NCBI GenBank assembly: GCA_023386555.1
Contig: JAEWJK010000001.1
Span: 1 to 64,000, forward strand
Direction of reading: 5' to 3'
From: Bacteroidota bacterium
Lineage (GTDB): Bacteria; Bacteroidota; Bacteroidia; Chitinophagales; Chitinophagaceae
Length of the DNA: 64,000 nt
Shown: one piece after another, positions 34,991-43,138 of the stretch
Numbering within the stretch: the first letter of the stretch is position 1
How the letters are laid out: each line of letters begins with the position of its first letter
The notes under the pieces: model-generated
Seen by the model: only the letters and a program-made list of their open reading frames with translations
Told to the model about the DNA's origin: nothing
Database searches by the model: none
Made by a program: the position numbers and the translations under genes

Positions 34991-36086
34991 AGAACTCCTT
35001 TATCATCTCACAAACTCTTTCAACGTTAAGAGTAGTTAACCCTATCCATAATGGAAGACTCAGACAAGTTGATGCTATTTCCTCAGCAATTAGGTAACTG
35101 CCTGTTGTATAATTTAATTGATTGTACGCATTTTGAAAATGAGGCGGAACAGGATAATGAATCAATGTTTCTATTCCCTTTTTAGCAAGATAATTTTGCA
35201 ATTGATCCCTATATGTTGTACGTATTACGTATAAATGATAAACATGGCTTGCATTAGCAGCAACTTGAGGCAATATAATATCACCCACTCCTTTTAAATA
35301 TTCGTCATATTGGCTGGCTATGGCTTGTCTTTCTTTTGTCCATTCAGGAAGTAGTTTCAACTTAACGTCAAGAATAGCTGCCTGAATCTCATCAAGTCTT
35401 GAATTATACCCTATAAAATCGTGCTTATACTTTTTAATTGACCCATAATTACGCAATATCTTTACTTTCTTAGCAAGAGTGGTATTATTAGTTGTAATTG
35501 CACCTGCGTCACCCATTGCCCCTAAGTTTTTTCCTGGATAAAAGCTGGTAGCGTTAAGATTACCGAATGTACCTGTCAGTTTCCCATTGTAACTAGCTCC
35601 CTGTGCTTGAGCATTATCTTCAATAATGAATAAATTTTCTCTGGTAGCAAGTTCACATATCTCTGCCATTTCACATGCTTGTCCATACAAATGAACAGGA
35701 ATAATCGCTTTTGTTTTAGATGAAATGACTTTCTCGATTTCAGATGCTCTAATGTTATAAGTGTTTATATCCGGTTCAACAGGAACTATTGTCGCTCCTG
35801 AATATGAAACGGCAAGCCATGTTGCGATATAAGTATTAGAGGGTACAATCACTTCATCTCCTTCACCTACATTCAAAGCCTTTAATGCCAGATGTAAAGC
35901 ATCTAGCCCATTAGCAACACCTATGGTATATGCTACCTGGTTATACTGCGAATAATTCTCTTCAAACAACTTAACCTTCTCACCCAGTATATACCATTTA
36001 CTGTCAATTACTTCTTCTACAGCTCTAAGCAGTTGGGGTTTTATTATATTATTCTGCTCTTCTAATGAAACAAAAGGTATTTTCAT
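34977..36086 (-). CDS. DegT/DnrJ/EryC1 sugar aminotransferase (FdtB/QdtB-like)
   Basis: The 369-residue PLP enzyme has the internal aldimine lysine K186 in SFYPGKNLGAMGDAGAI, the cofactor aspartate in IIEDNAQAQGASY (D157) and a glycine-rich VANGLDALHLALKAL near residue 60. The sequence resembles the FdtB/QdtB/DesV group that aminates C3 of dTDP-3-keto-6-deoxy sugars; a WlbC/WbpE-like role on UDP-3-keto uronic acid is the alternative. The presence of an FdtA-like gene in the same operon favours the first. ATG at 36086, just after the propeller gene. Confidence 0.85.
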   Translation of the reverse strand: MKIPFVSLEEQNNIIKPQLLRAVEEVIDSKWYILGEKVKLFEENYSQYNQVAYTIGVANGLDALHLALKALNVGEGDEVIVPSNTYIATWLAVSYSGATIVPVEPDINTYNIRASEIEKVISSKTKAIIPVHLYGQACEMAEICELATRENLFIIEDNAQAQGASYNGKLTGTFGNLNATSFYPGKNLGAMGDAGAITTNNTTLAKKVKILRNYGSIKKYKHDFIGYNSRLDEIQAAILDVKLKLLPEWTKERQAIASQYDEYLKGVGDIILPQVAANASHVYHLYVIRTTYRDQLQNYLAKKGIETLIHYPVPPHFQNAYNQLNYTTGSYLIAEEIASTCLSLPLWIGLTTLNVERVCEMIKEFYGDK

Positions 36087-36090
36087 GTCA

Positions 36091-37017
36091 TCAATCTTCT
36101 ATTAGCTCAGCAACACCAAATCCTGTTTCACCGTTATTATTGCCATTATAAAATAAAAAGGTTCTGTTTTTAATTGTCAGAACGGCAGGGTAACAGATCA
36201 TTTCACTGTCCCATCCGGTTTCGGATACATCAATGCCTATATTTTCATCATCTCTTATCCAATCTTTTCCATCTTCTGATCTCGCATAACCAAGCCTATA
36301 CAATTTATCAATCCAACGGACGGAGTAAAACATTTCATATCCATGGTTTAGTTTTTTGACCCATGGTCTTCCAACAGAAAACTCACTACCTTCTCTTGGA
36401 ATTATACAAGAATTTTTTGCAAGAGACCATGATAATCCGTCAGTCGATTCCGCATAACCAATTTCCGCTTTGATGTAAAATTTGCCTCTGATTGATATCC
36501 ATTCCTTTCCTAGCCAACACCACATCTTGAATAAGTTTGCGTCATCATCGTAAAGTACAAAAGGAGCAGCATTAGAGAAAACATTATAGCGGCTTCTATC
36601 TATGATTGGTGATTCAGAATATCTAGTAAACTTCATGCAGTCTAGTTGCCCTATTGCCAATCCCGAAAATAACATATAAGGAACGTTTACTGTCCGTTGA
36701 AACCCAACATAATACAAATAAAATTGGCTATTGAGATGAACAACTGAGCTGGCAATTACGCCAGAGTCATCGAATGTGCCTACTCTTCCTAAATCAAGTA
36801 TAGGCTCGGGTGATATATATACAACTTTGGTGGGGTCACTTGAATTTAAATCTATGTAAGAACTTCTACCAAACCTATTTGTATCGGTAGTACCAAAAAA
36901 AACTCTAATGATACCTCTATCTTCTAAATAAACAGGTGTGGGCATCATCGCATATAGCTGATTCCAATTTTTATCCTTCGGAGGTTCGAAGATCCGTCCT
37001 AGCTTCTTCCACTTCAT
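36091..37017 (-). CDS. Five-bladed beta-propeller protein (GH43/GH32-like)
   Basis: A 308-residue protein with repeated blade patterns such as VHLNSQFYLYYVGF, NLFKMWCWLGKEW, GYEMFYSVRWIDKL and IKNRTFLFYNGNNNGETG, and phrases like YAESTDGLSWS and YARSEDGKDW, typical of the five-bladed propeller of clan GH-F and related glycosidases. No signal peptide is present, so it would act in the cytoplasm. Similar genes occur in O-antigen loci and are often only called hypothetical. A glycosidase or sugar-processing role is inferred from the fold. It overlaps the acetyltransferase gene by four bases. Confidence 0.6.
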   Translation of the reverse strand: MKWKKLGRIFEPPKDKNWNQLYAMMPTPVYLEDRGIIRVFFGTTDTNRFGRSSYIDLNSSDPTKVVYISPEPILDLGRVGTFDDSGVIASSVVHLNSQFYLYYVGFQRTVNVPYMLFSGLAIGQLDCMKFTRYSESPIIDRSRYNVFSNAAPFVLYDDDANLFKMWCWLGKEWISIRGKFYIKAEIGYAESTDGLSWSLAKNSCIIPREGSEFSVGRPWVKKLNHGYEMFYSVRWIDKLYRLGYARSEDGKDWIRDDENIGIDVSETGWDSEMICYPAVLTIKNRTFLFYNGNNNGETGFGVAELIED

Positions 37018-37694
37018 ATTCTTTTTATGCCAAAGCGTTCGTAAGTTGATTTTTCATCTGCATAATTAGGATTGCCTCTCAATAAAGTACCATCCTTAAC
37101 TGGTTTTATAATGTGAACCGCCGAACCGATAAAACAATCATTGCCAATAGAAAGGTTATTACCTGCTGTAGAATTAACACCGATGAAATTAGCGTTACCA
37201 ATGGTACAGAAGCCTGAAATAACTACATGAGATGAAATAAAATTATGTGACCCTATTACTGAGTGATGACCAATATGATTGCCACTCCAGAATATGTTAT
37301 TATTTCCAATCTTAACAAAGGGTTGAATGGTGTTATCTTCAAATACAAAGCAATTATCCCCTATCTGTACATTTCTCCAAACAAAAGATCTGCTGCTTAT
37401 ATAATTGGCGAGTTTATACCCTTTCTGCCTAGCTTCCTCATAATACTTCATGCGTATTCTATTTATATTATTATAAACAATGGCAATATGCATTTCATGT
37501 AATGATGGGGGATACATTGATTCAATTTCTTCGAAAGCAATCACCGGCAATCCAAACAAGGTGTCTTTCTTAAGAAATTCTTTTGACACAGTGAACGCCA
37601 CCACTTCATAAAGTGAATCGTGGCTGAAGTATTCGTAGGCAATTTCTGCAAATGCACTATCACCAAATAAAACCAGCTTTTTTGCTTTTTGCAT
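37014..37694 (-). CDS. NeuD-like sugar acetyltransferase
   Basis: A 226-residue protein. The N-terminal Rossmann part (KKLVLFGDSAFAEIAYEYF) and the C-terminal left-handed beta-helix (IGDNCFVFEDNTIQPFVKIG, IGNNNIFWSGNHIGHHSVIG, IGNANFIGVNSTAG) match the PglD/NeuD-type acetyltransferase family. Members acetylate amino or hydroxyl groups of nucleotide sugars. It could be the final acetylation step after FdtA/FdtB. It overlaps the propeller gene by four bases and lies three bases from the methyltransferase gene. Confidence 0.8.
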   Translation of the reverse strand: MQKAKKLVLFGDSAFAEIAYEYFSHDSLYEVVAFTVSKEFLKKDTLFGLPVIAFEEIESMYPPSLHEMHIAIVYNNINRIRMKYYEEARQKGYKLANYISSRSFVWRNVQIGDNCFVFEDNTIQPFVKIGNNNIFWSGNHIGHHSVIGSHNFISSHVVISGFCTIGNANFIGVNSTAGNNLSIGNDCFIGSAVHIIKPVKDGTLLRGNPNYADEKSTYERFGIKRI

Positions 37695-37697
37695 AGC

Positions 37698-38465
37698 TTA
37701 AATTTTGCAGATCAAAATATCTTCTCTTCTATTGCTCATTGGTAACAAGGTATGTTGAGGAAGAATATAAGCTTCGTAGCCAAAGTTTCTGTATCTGTTT
37801 GCAATTCCAAATAATAAACCATCATCAATCCCATTTAGTTGGTGATGAATATCGTTTACTTCGGGAAGAGTATCAGTTCCAGTAAAATTTTGATGAAACT
37901 GAATACCTGTTTCTGTTGAAAAGAAACGCCTGCGTTTTGAGACATTTGGAATATCACCTAATAATAATTTACCTCCTGGTTTCAACAGGGATAAAGCAGC
38001 ATCGATAAACCTGAAGATGCAGGTATTGTAGAAAATATAATGGAAGATGCTATAACCTATTATATAGTCTACCTTGTTTTGAAATTCATTAATAAGTTGT
38101 GGGACATTATCAGGAAAATAGCCGATGTATTTAGAAACATTTACAGCATCTGGCAATTGTTCAAGCATTTCTTTTGAATCAACTAATAAAATTTTTGTTT
38201 TTTGCTGTTTGCAATGTTCGATTATCATTAATGGCAGTTCACTACAGCCAGGCCCGATATCCAGAAGAATTTTATCAGGAGTATTATTCACATCTAAACC
38301 AAGCTTAGCAGCAATATCTAAAAAGATCAAGCCTTCTTTATCTTTTCTGTAGCTATCAGGGAAACCAATTTTTTGGTACATCGACAAAGAATTATCCCTG
38401 GCCAAAGCTTTGAAGTCTTCGAAGCTTAGGTTTTTGAATCGCTCAAAATCTGTTTGTTGTTGCAT
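37698..38465 (-). CDS. Class I SAM-dependent methyltransferase-like protein
   Basis: The 255-residue protein has motif I ILLDIGPGCSELPLMIIEHC, a strand with an acidic end ILLVDSKEMLEQLP, and VDYIIGYSIFHYIFYN near the motif IV position, followed by LLKPGGKLLLGDIPN, a near-canonical post-motif. It is a soluble enzyme likely to modify a sugar nucleotide or amino sugar. It sits between the FemAB-like acyltransferase and the NeuD-like acetyltransferase with gaps of four and three bases. Substrate unknown. Confidence 0.78.
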   Translation of the reverse strand: MQQQTDFERFKNLSFEDFKALARDNSLSMYQKIGFPDSYRKDKEGLIFLDIAAKLGLDVNNTPDKILLDIGPGCSELPLMIIEHCKQQKTKILLVDSKEMLEQLPDAVNVSKYIGYFPDNVPQLINEFQNKVDYIIGYSIFHYIFYNTCIFRFIDAALSLLKPGGKLLLGDIPNVSKRRRFFSTETGIQFHQNFTGTDTLPEVNDIHHQLNGIDDGLLFGIANRYRNFGYEAYILPQHTLLPMSNRREDILICKI

Positions 38466-38469
38466 AGAT

Positions 38470-39438
38470 TTATAAAACCAAGTGCATAGTTTCTCTTAAA
38501 ACACCTCTTCCGCCAAAGCCTTCTTTAAAACGAAATAAACCTGAATTTATCTCTCGGCCTGCATCCGAATTTGATGTTCCCAGGTTAAGATACTTATATC
38601 CATTTTCACAACCCCATTTAATAATACAATCTATCAAAGCATTTAATGGTCGATATTCCTGATAATTTTCGTTAGAGGCTATATATTGAGCATGTAAAGT
38701 AATATCGTTAGCAATAAAAATAATTATTCCTCCAACCATTTGATTATCGGTCTCTGCAACAAATAATTTTATTTTATCATTTCCCACATTATTAATTAAC
38801 ACCTGAAACTGTTCATAAGAATGTGTGGGATGTACGCCATATTTCCTAATTAGATTTTGCTCTAGAATATCCCAGTATTCTTTATATGCGGTACTTTCTC
38901 CAACAGATATGTATCTCATGCTTTTCTTTACATTTCTTACTGTTGTATCGCTGTAAGATATTCTCACCGTATCATAGTCGCCTAATGCAATAGCTGTTTC
39001 TATTTCCCGTGATTTAATTGTAAAGCCATGGTACCACATGCCATAATCCGTTTCATCAGTAAACTGCTTATTAAAAATTCTGAAGGGATTACGGATTACT
39101 ATTTCGCTTACTTCGAGTTTTTTGCAATATGTGATCAAAACATTTACTATCTCTATTGCTTCGGCAACACCGGTTTGAGCCGAAACAATAAAGCCACCAT
39201 AAGTTGCCCTTAAATGTGAATGCAATATCCTTTTCCCTTCTTTTTTGTACAAAACAGCAGGCAGCAGTGCAATAATCTTATCTTTTTTCATAAACACAAA
39301 AGAGTGCTCATCTTCAGCATTTTTTGGATTATGATTATAAAAATTTCGTGTATGTAATATTGTTCCATTTAAAGATTGCACCTCAACAAATGCGTCCCAC
39401 TCAGCCTCCATTGAAGAATCATATATATTATATTCCAT
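38470..39438 (-). CDS. GNAT/FemAB-like acyltransferase
   Basis: From ATG at 39438 the protein has 322 residues (ATG at 39459 is also possible). Features of the FemAB/GNAT fold are YNIYDSSMEAEWDAFVE at the start, SFVFMKKDKIIALLPAVL, and a second half with VGGIIIFIANDITLHAQYIA followed by NALIDCIIKWGCENGYKYLN and LGTSNSD. Such proteins transfer acyl or aminoacyl groups to amino sugars. In this operon it would acylate an amino sugar made by FdtA/FdtB. The overlap with the fdtA-like gene is 11 bases from this start and 32 from the upstream ATG. Confidence 0.7.
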   Translation of the reverse strand: MEYNIYDSSMEAEWDAFVEVQSLNGTILHTRNFYNHNPKNAEDEHSFVFMKKDKIIALLPAVLYKKEGKRILHSHLRATYGGFIVSAQTGVAEAIEIVNVLITYCKKLEVSEIVIRNPFRIFNKQFTDETDYGMWYHGFTIKSREIETAIALGDYDTVRISYSDTTVRNVKKSMRYISVGESTAYKEYWDILEQNLIRKYGVHPTHSYEQFQVLINNVGNDKIKLFVAETDNQMVGGIIIFIANDITLHAQYIASNENYQEYRPLNALIDCIIKWGCENGYKYLNLGTSNSDAGREINSGLFRFKEGFGGRGVLRETMHLVL

Positions 39439-39844
39439 TCGCAGATTTAAACACGGCATAATTTCTTATGTAATCTTCTTCTCTGTACACTTCAGATGCC
39501 AGACATAATAGAACTGCATTATGAGAGAATTTAATATCTCTCCAAACCAAAGCCGGAATGAATAATCCTTTATCAGGAGAATCCAGTAAGAAGGTTTGGT
39601 TTTCTCCATTTCGATTTTCTGTTTTTATCTCTATAGTACCGGATACAGCAAAAATCATTTGTTGTAAACTCTTATGTGCATGACCACCCCTTTTCACATT
39701 ATTTGGTGTAAAATATGTCCAGTAAACCCGTTTAATATCAAAGGAAATATTCCTTGATACTTCAGCTATCGAAATGAAACCAAGAGTTGATGAGCCTATA
39801 GATGGAAATTTGATAATGAAGGGAGCTTGCTGAACCTCTTGCAT
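39428..39844 (-). CDS. fdtA: Sugar 3,4-ketoisomerase, FdtA/QdtA family
   Basis: A 138-residue cupin. The metal/substrate-site pattern RGGHAH (H55, H57), preceded by WTYFTPNNV and followed by QQMIFAVSGTIEIK, is diagnostic of FdtA/QdtA/WxcM-like isomerases. These convert dTDP-4-keto-6-deoxyglucose to the 3-keto isomer, the substrate for FdtB/QdtB aminotransferases. The expected aminotransferase is at 34977-36086 in the same operon. RmlA and RmlB, which supply the substrate, are not in the window. Fuc3N or Qui3N type products are possible. Confidence 0.85.
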   Translation of the reverse strand: MQEVQQAPFIIKFPSIGSSTLGFISIAEVSRNISFDIKRVYWTYFTPNNVKRGGHAHKSLQQMIFAVSGTIEIKTENRNGENQTFLLDSPDKGLFIPALVWRDIKFSHNAVLLCLASEVYREEDYIRNYAVFKSANGI

Positions 39845-39865
39845 CTATTAGTATATATTATAGCA

Positions 39866-41137
39866 TTAAGGAATGATAAACTCAGCCTTATACTCCATAA
39901 GAGGCCGAAATATTCCGGGAAGAACGCTTGTATTATTACCAGCAGTCTCATTCAAAACCTCAAATTGAATGAAATCGTCTACTTTAAGCAGTAAATTTTT
40001 TTGGCTTTCACCGAACAATAACGTCAATTTATATATACCAGCGTTTAACATCCCATACTTCATCTCTCCTTTAATTATGTAAATTCCCTTTTGAGAGTTT
40101 TGCTTATTTGTTATAATTAAACCATTATGAAATACTACTATATCATCCAGGGTTTTAACTTCAAACGTAATATCTAAATTAATATCCTGTATGGCGTTGT
40201 AAAAATGTATTTCTATTTCAAGCCCTGAGCTTACCGTTAAAATATCATTTTCCAAAGGATTAACTTGCACTTTTAATATTCTAATACCTGAATTACCAGG
40301 AGCAAAATCGAAGTGACCTCTATGCAAAAAGGAAGAGCTTAATTCCTGTATTTTTTGATAATAACCCACAGCATTGCTAACTGAACTTTGGTATTCTAAT
40401 TGCCCATTTTTAAAGACTAACGCTCTGGAACATAATTGTTTTACCGCAGACATATTATGGCTAACAAACAAAACAGTTCTTCCACTTCCTTTACTTACTT
40501 CTCCAATTTTTCCTAAACATTTACGTTGAAATTCTGCATCTCCAACGGCTAATACTTCATCAATGATTAAAACTTCACTTTCTAAATGTGCAGCTACCGC
40601 AAAAGCGAGCCTAACATACATTCCGCTGCTATACCGCTTAACAGGTGTATGAATATAACGTTCAACTCCTGCGAAATCCGTGATTTCATCTAGCTTTCTT
40701 TTAATCTCCTTTTGTTGCATTCCAAGAATGGCACCGTTAAGATAAATGTTTTCTTTTCCAGTTAATTCAGGATGAAAACCGGTTCCAACTTCCAATAAGC
40801 TTGCTACTCTTCCTTTGATTTTTACTTGTCCTTTTGTGGGACTTGTAGTCCGGCTCAATATTTTTAAAAGTGTACTTTTACCGGCTCCATTTCTACCTAT
40901 GATACCTATAACTTCACCTTGTTGTACATCAAAATTAATATCCTTTAAAGCCCATACATAATCACTTCCCCTTTTATTTGTGCGATCATTTGCTTCACCC
41001 AGTACAGCATAAGGGTCTTCCTTCCCTCTTACTTTATGCCACCATCTTTTCAAGTCATGGCTTAAAGTACCAGTTCCAACTTCGCCCAGTTTGTAAAGCT
41101 TGGCTATATCTTCTACTTTTATTACTGTACTACTCAC
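39866..41137 (-). CDS. wzt: ABC transporter ATPase, Wzt family with C-terminal domain
   Basis: A 423-residue protein with Walker A GRNGAGKST (81-89), signature YSSGMYVRL (169-177), Walker B VLIIDE (189-194) and switch histidine in VLFVSHNMSAVKQL. Residues from about 265 to the end form an extra beta-rich domain as in Wzt proteins that bind the modified end of the polymer. The pair Wzm/Wzt exports finished polysaccharide on undecaprenyl carriers. The start is GTG at 41137, immediately after the wzm stop. The C-terminal domain suggests capped chains. Confidence 0.92.
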   Translation of the reverse strand: MSSTVIKVEDIAKLYKLGEVGTGTLSHDLKRWWHKVRGKEDPYAVLGEANDRTNKRGSDYVWALKDINFDVQQGEVIGIIGRNGAGKSTLLKILSRTTSPTKGQVKIKGRVASLLEVGTGFHPELTGKENIYLNGAILGMQQKEIKRKLDEITDFAGVERYIHTPVKRYSSGMYVRLAFAVAAHLESEVLIIDEVLAVGDAEFQRKCLGKIGEVSKGSGRTVLFVSHNMSAVKQLCSRALVFKNGQLEYQSSVSNAVGYYQKIQELSSSFLHRGHFDFAPGNSGIRILKVQVNPLENDILTVSSGLEIEIHFYNAIQDINLDITFEVKTLDDIVVFHNGLIITNKQNSQKGIYIIKGEMKYGMLNAGIYKLTLLFGESQKNLLLKVDDFIQFEVLNETAGNNTSVLPGIFRPLMEYKAEFIIP

Positions 41138-42010
41138 TTAAACCGTATCAATAAAAGTTTTTTCAATCTTGTTAAATATCAATATTCCTATTCCCAGAAT
41201 TAATAAAGTTGTTATCAAGCTATATAATAGATAAAGGGGCTGAAATTCTCCTGATCCCAGGAACCCATATCTAAATGCTTCTATGATTGGAGTAAAAGGA
41301 TTCGCAAGAATGATCCATTTATATTTTTCAGGAGCTAAGGATAATGGGTAAACAATTGGTGTTGCAAACATTAATAACTGTACTCCAAAACTTAATAAGA
41401 ATCTAAGATCACGATACTTTGTTGTTAGAGATGAGAATATTATGCCTAAGCCTAATCCCAGTATAGCCATGATGAATACTATTACCGGGAATAAAAAAAT
41501 AGCCCATGTAATTTGTATTTGATCAGTTGTAAAAAGATAAAATGCCCAGACTATAATAAATAAGGATAGCTGGATAGCAAAGCGAACAAAACTTGAAATA
41601 GTTATGGAAAGAGGAACTATCAATCTGGGGAAATAAACTTTACCGAAAATATTTGCATTATTGATAAAAGTGTCTGAGGTTTTTAAAAGAGTTTCAGAAA
41701 AATAAGACCAACAGGTTATACCAGCTAAATAAAACACAATAGGGGGCACTCCATCTGTAGAAAGTTTGGCGATCCTACTAAAGATTAACATGTATATTGC
41801 TGTAGTAATCAAAGGCTGGATAAAAAACCAAAGTGGACCTAGTATTGTTTGTTTATAAATAGAAATGAAATCTCTTCTTACAAACAAAATCAAAAGATCT
41901 CTGTATTGCCAAATCTCCTTAAAATTTATATTGAACCAGGATGGACTCGATTGAATAACAATATCCCAGTCCTGATCTTGTATTGATATTTCTTTACGTT
42001 CCGAAGTCAT
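41138..42010 (-). CDS. wzm: ABC-2 type permease, Wzm family
   Basis: A 290-residue membrane protein with six predicted helices. The amphipathic N-terminus runs into YRDLLILFVRRDFISIYKQT, then ILGPLWFFIQPLITTAIYML, the standard Wzm opening; LTTKYRDLRFLLSFGVQLLM and NPFTPIIEAFRYGFLG are near-invariant in O-antigen ABC permeases. With the adjacent Wzt it would move polymer across the inner membrane. It directly abuts wzt and lies two bases from the upstream glycosyltransferase gene. Confidence 0.93.
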   Translation of the reverse strand: MTSERKEISIQDQDWDIVIQSSPSWFNINFKEIWQYRDLLILFVRRDFISIYKQTILGPLWFFIQPLITTAIYMLIFSRIAKLSTDGVPPIVFYLAGITCWSYFSETLLKTSDTFINNANIFGKVYFPRLIVPLSITISSFVRFAIQLSLFIIVWAFYLFTTDQIQITWAIFLFPVIVFIMAILGLGLGIIFSSLTTKYRDLRFLLSFGVQLLMFATPIVYPLSLAPEKYKWIILANPFTPIIEAFRYGFLGSGEFQPLYLLYSLITTLLILGIGILIFNKIEKTFIDTV

Positions 42011-42012
42011 TG

Positions 42013-43128
42013 TTAATTTGCAAGCACAGTAGCCAATCTTGATTTGTATATGTCAAACCCATAAGTCGCAATCACTTTCTTCTGTAGCTGATTGTTACTT
42101 ACATTACCGGAATTTAGCTGCTGAATTATCGCAGCAGAAACTTCGTTGACCTTGCTCGGATTAATAAGTACTCCAAGCGTTCCATTTTTTAATGCATCTA
42201 CAGTGCCGTCTTGATTACCGCCAATTACCGGAGTTCCACATGCTATAGATTCAAGAAAGACAATCCCAAAACCTTCTTTTCGGCTTGGCATAATAAATAC
42301 GTCAGCAAGAGAATAATGATCAGCCACTTCTTCATCCTTTATAAAACCAACCACTAATACATGTTTCTCAAGCTTAAATTTCCTGATCAACATGTGGATT
42401 CGCAAATTTTCATTTTCGTCATATCGACCAGCTAAAACATAGACTGCATCAGGAAAAAATTTTAAAACATCAGGCAGTGAAGCTATTACGGTGTCATACC
42501 CTTTATACCTTTCACTACTTACTAACCTTGAAAGGGTAAAAATTACAGGCTGATTTTTTTTAAACCCATATTTTTTTAAGAGATAATCCGGTTTTTCGAA
42601 TTGCTTCGGTATTTTAAAAAAAGGATCGATAGTGTTTGGAAAAAGTCTAATCTTAGAAGCATCAATATTATTTCTTAAAACAAGTTGATTTTTGGTGTAG
42701 TTGCTTACACTTAACAACAAATCTGATTTACGAATACACCATTTTTTTATGAAAGACATTTTGCTCCATGCCTCAATACCGTGTGTAATGACTATTACCT
42801 TACATGCGGGCTTAATTAATTTGACAACCCATCCTGCAATAACAAGATTAATATGGCCGATAATGAAAACATCCTTACTTAGTGCTTCTTTTATTGACCA
42901 TAGCAAAGATCTTGTTTTCATTTTACCGAACCCTTTGAATCTACTTGCCCCTAAATATCGACTATCAGGCTCACCGTCATACACACTTACAATGTCGGCC
43001 TGAAGATGAACTTCCCTTGATAGATCGCTTAAGGCTTTTATAAAACATTGATTAAACTTTTCAATTCCACCATTATTACTAAATGCACTTAAATAATAAA
43101 AAAGAACTTTTTGTTTTGGCTGAGTCAT
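42013..43128 (-). CDS. Glycosyltransferase family 4
   Basis: This 371-residue GT-B protein begins KVLFYYLSAFSNNGGIEKFN and has FTLSRLVSSERYKGYDTVI and FIMPSRKEGFGIVFLESIACG with a clear E-x7-E, then VIGGNQDGTVDALKNG. It is a canonical active-looking enzyme, placed between asnB and wzm. Its spacing of 10 bases from the amidotransferase and 2 from wzm shows operon membership. Specificity unknown. Confidence 0.92.
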   Translation of the reverse strand: MTQPKQKVLFYYLSAFSNNGGIEKFNQCFIKALSDLSREVHLQADIVSVYDGEPDSRYLGASRFKGFGKMKTRSLLWSIKEALSKDVFIIGHINLVIAGWVVKLIKPACKVIVITHGIEAWSKMSFIKKWCIRKSDLLLSVSNYTKNQLVLRNNIDASKIRLFPNTIDPFFKIPKQFEKPDYLLKKYGFKKNQPVIFTLSRLVSSERYKGYDTVIASLPDVLKFFPDAVYVLAGRYDENENLRIHMLIRKFKLEKHVLVVGFIKDEEVADHYSLADVFIMPSRKEGFGIVFLESIACGTPVIGGNQDGTVDALKNGTLGVLINPSKVNEVSAAIIQQLNSGNVSNNQLQKKVIATYGFDIYKSRLATVLAN

Positions 43129-43138
43129 TATAAAAAGC

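Noticed and set aside
38470..39844. Frameshifted fusion of the FemAB-like and fdtA-like genes
   Set aside because: Each protein is complete for its family; short overlaps are common in this operon.
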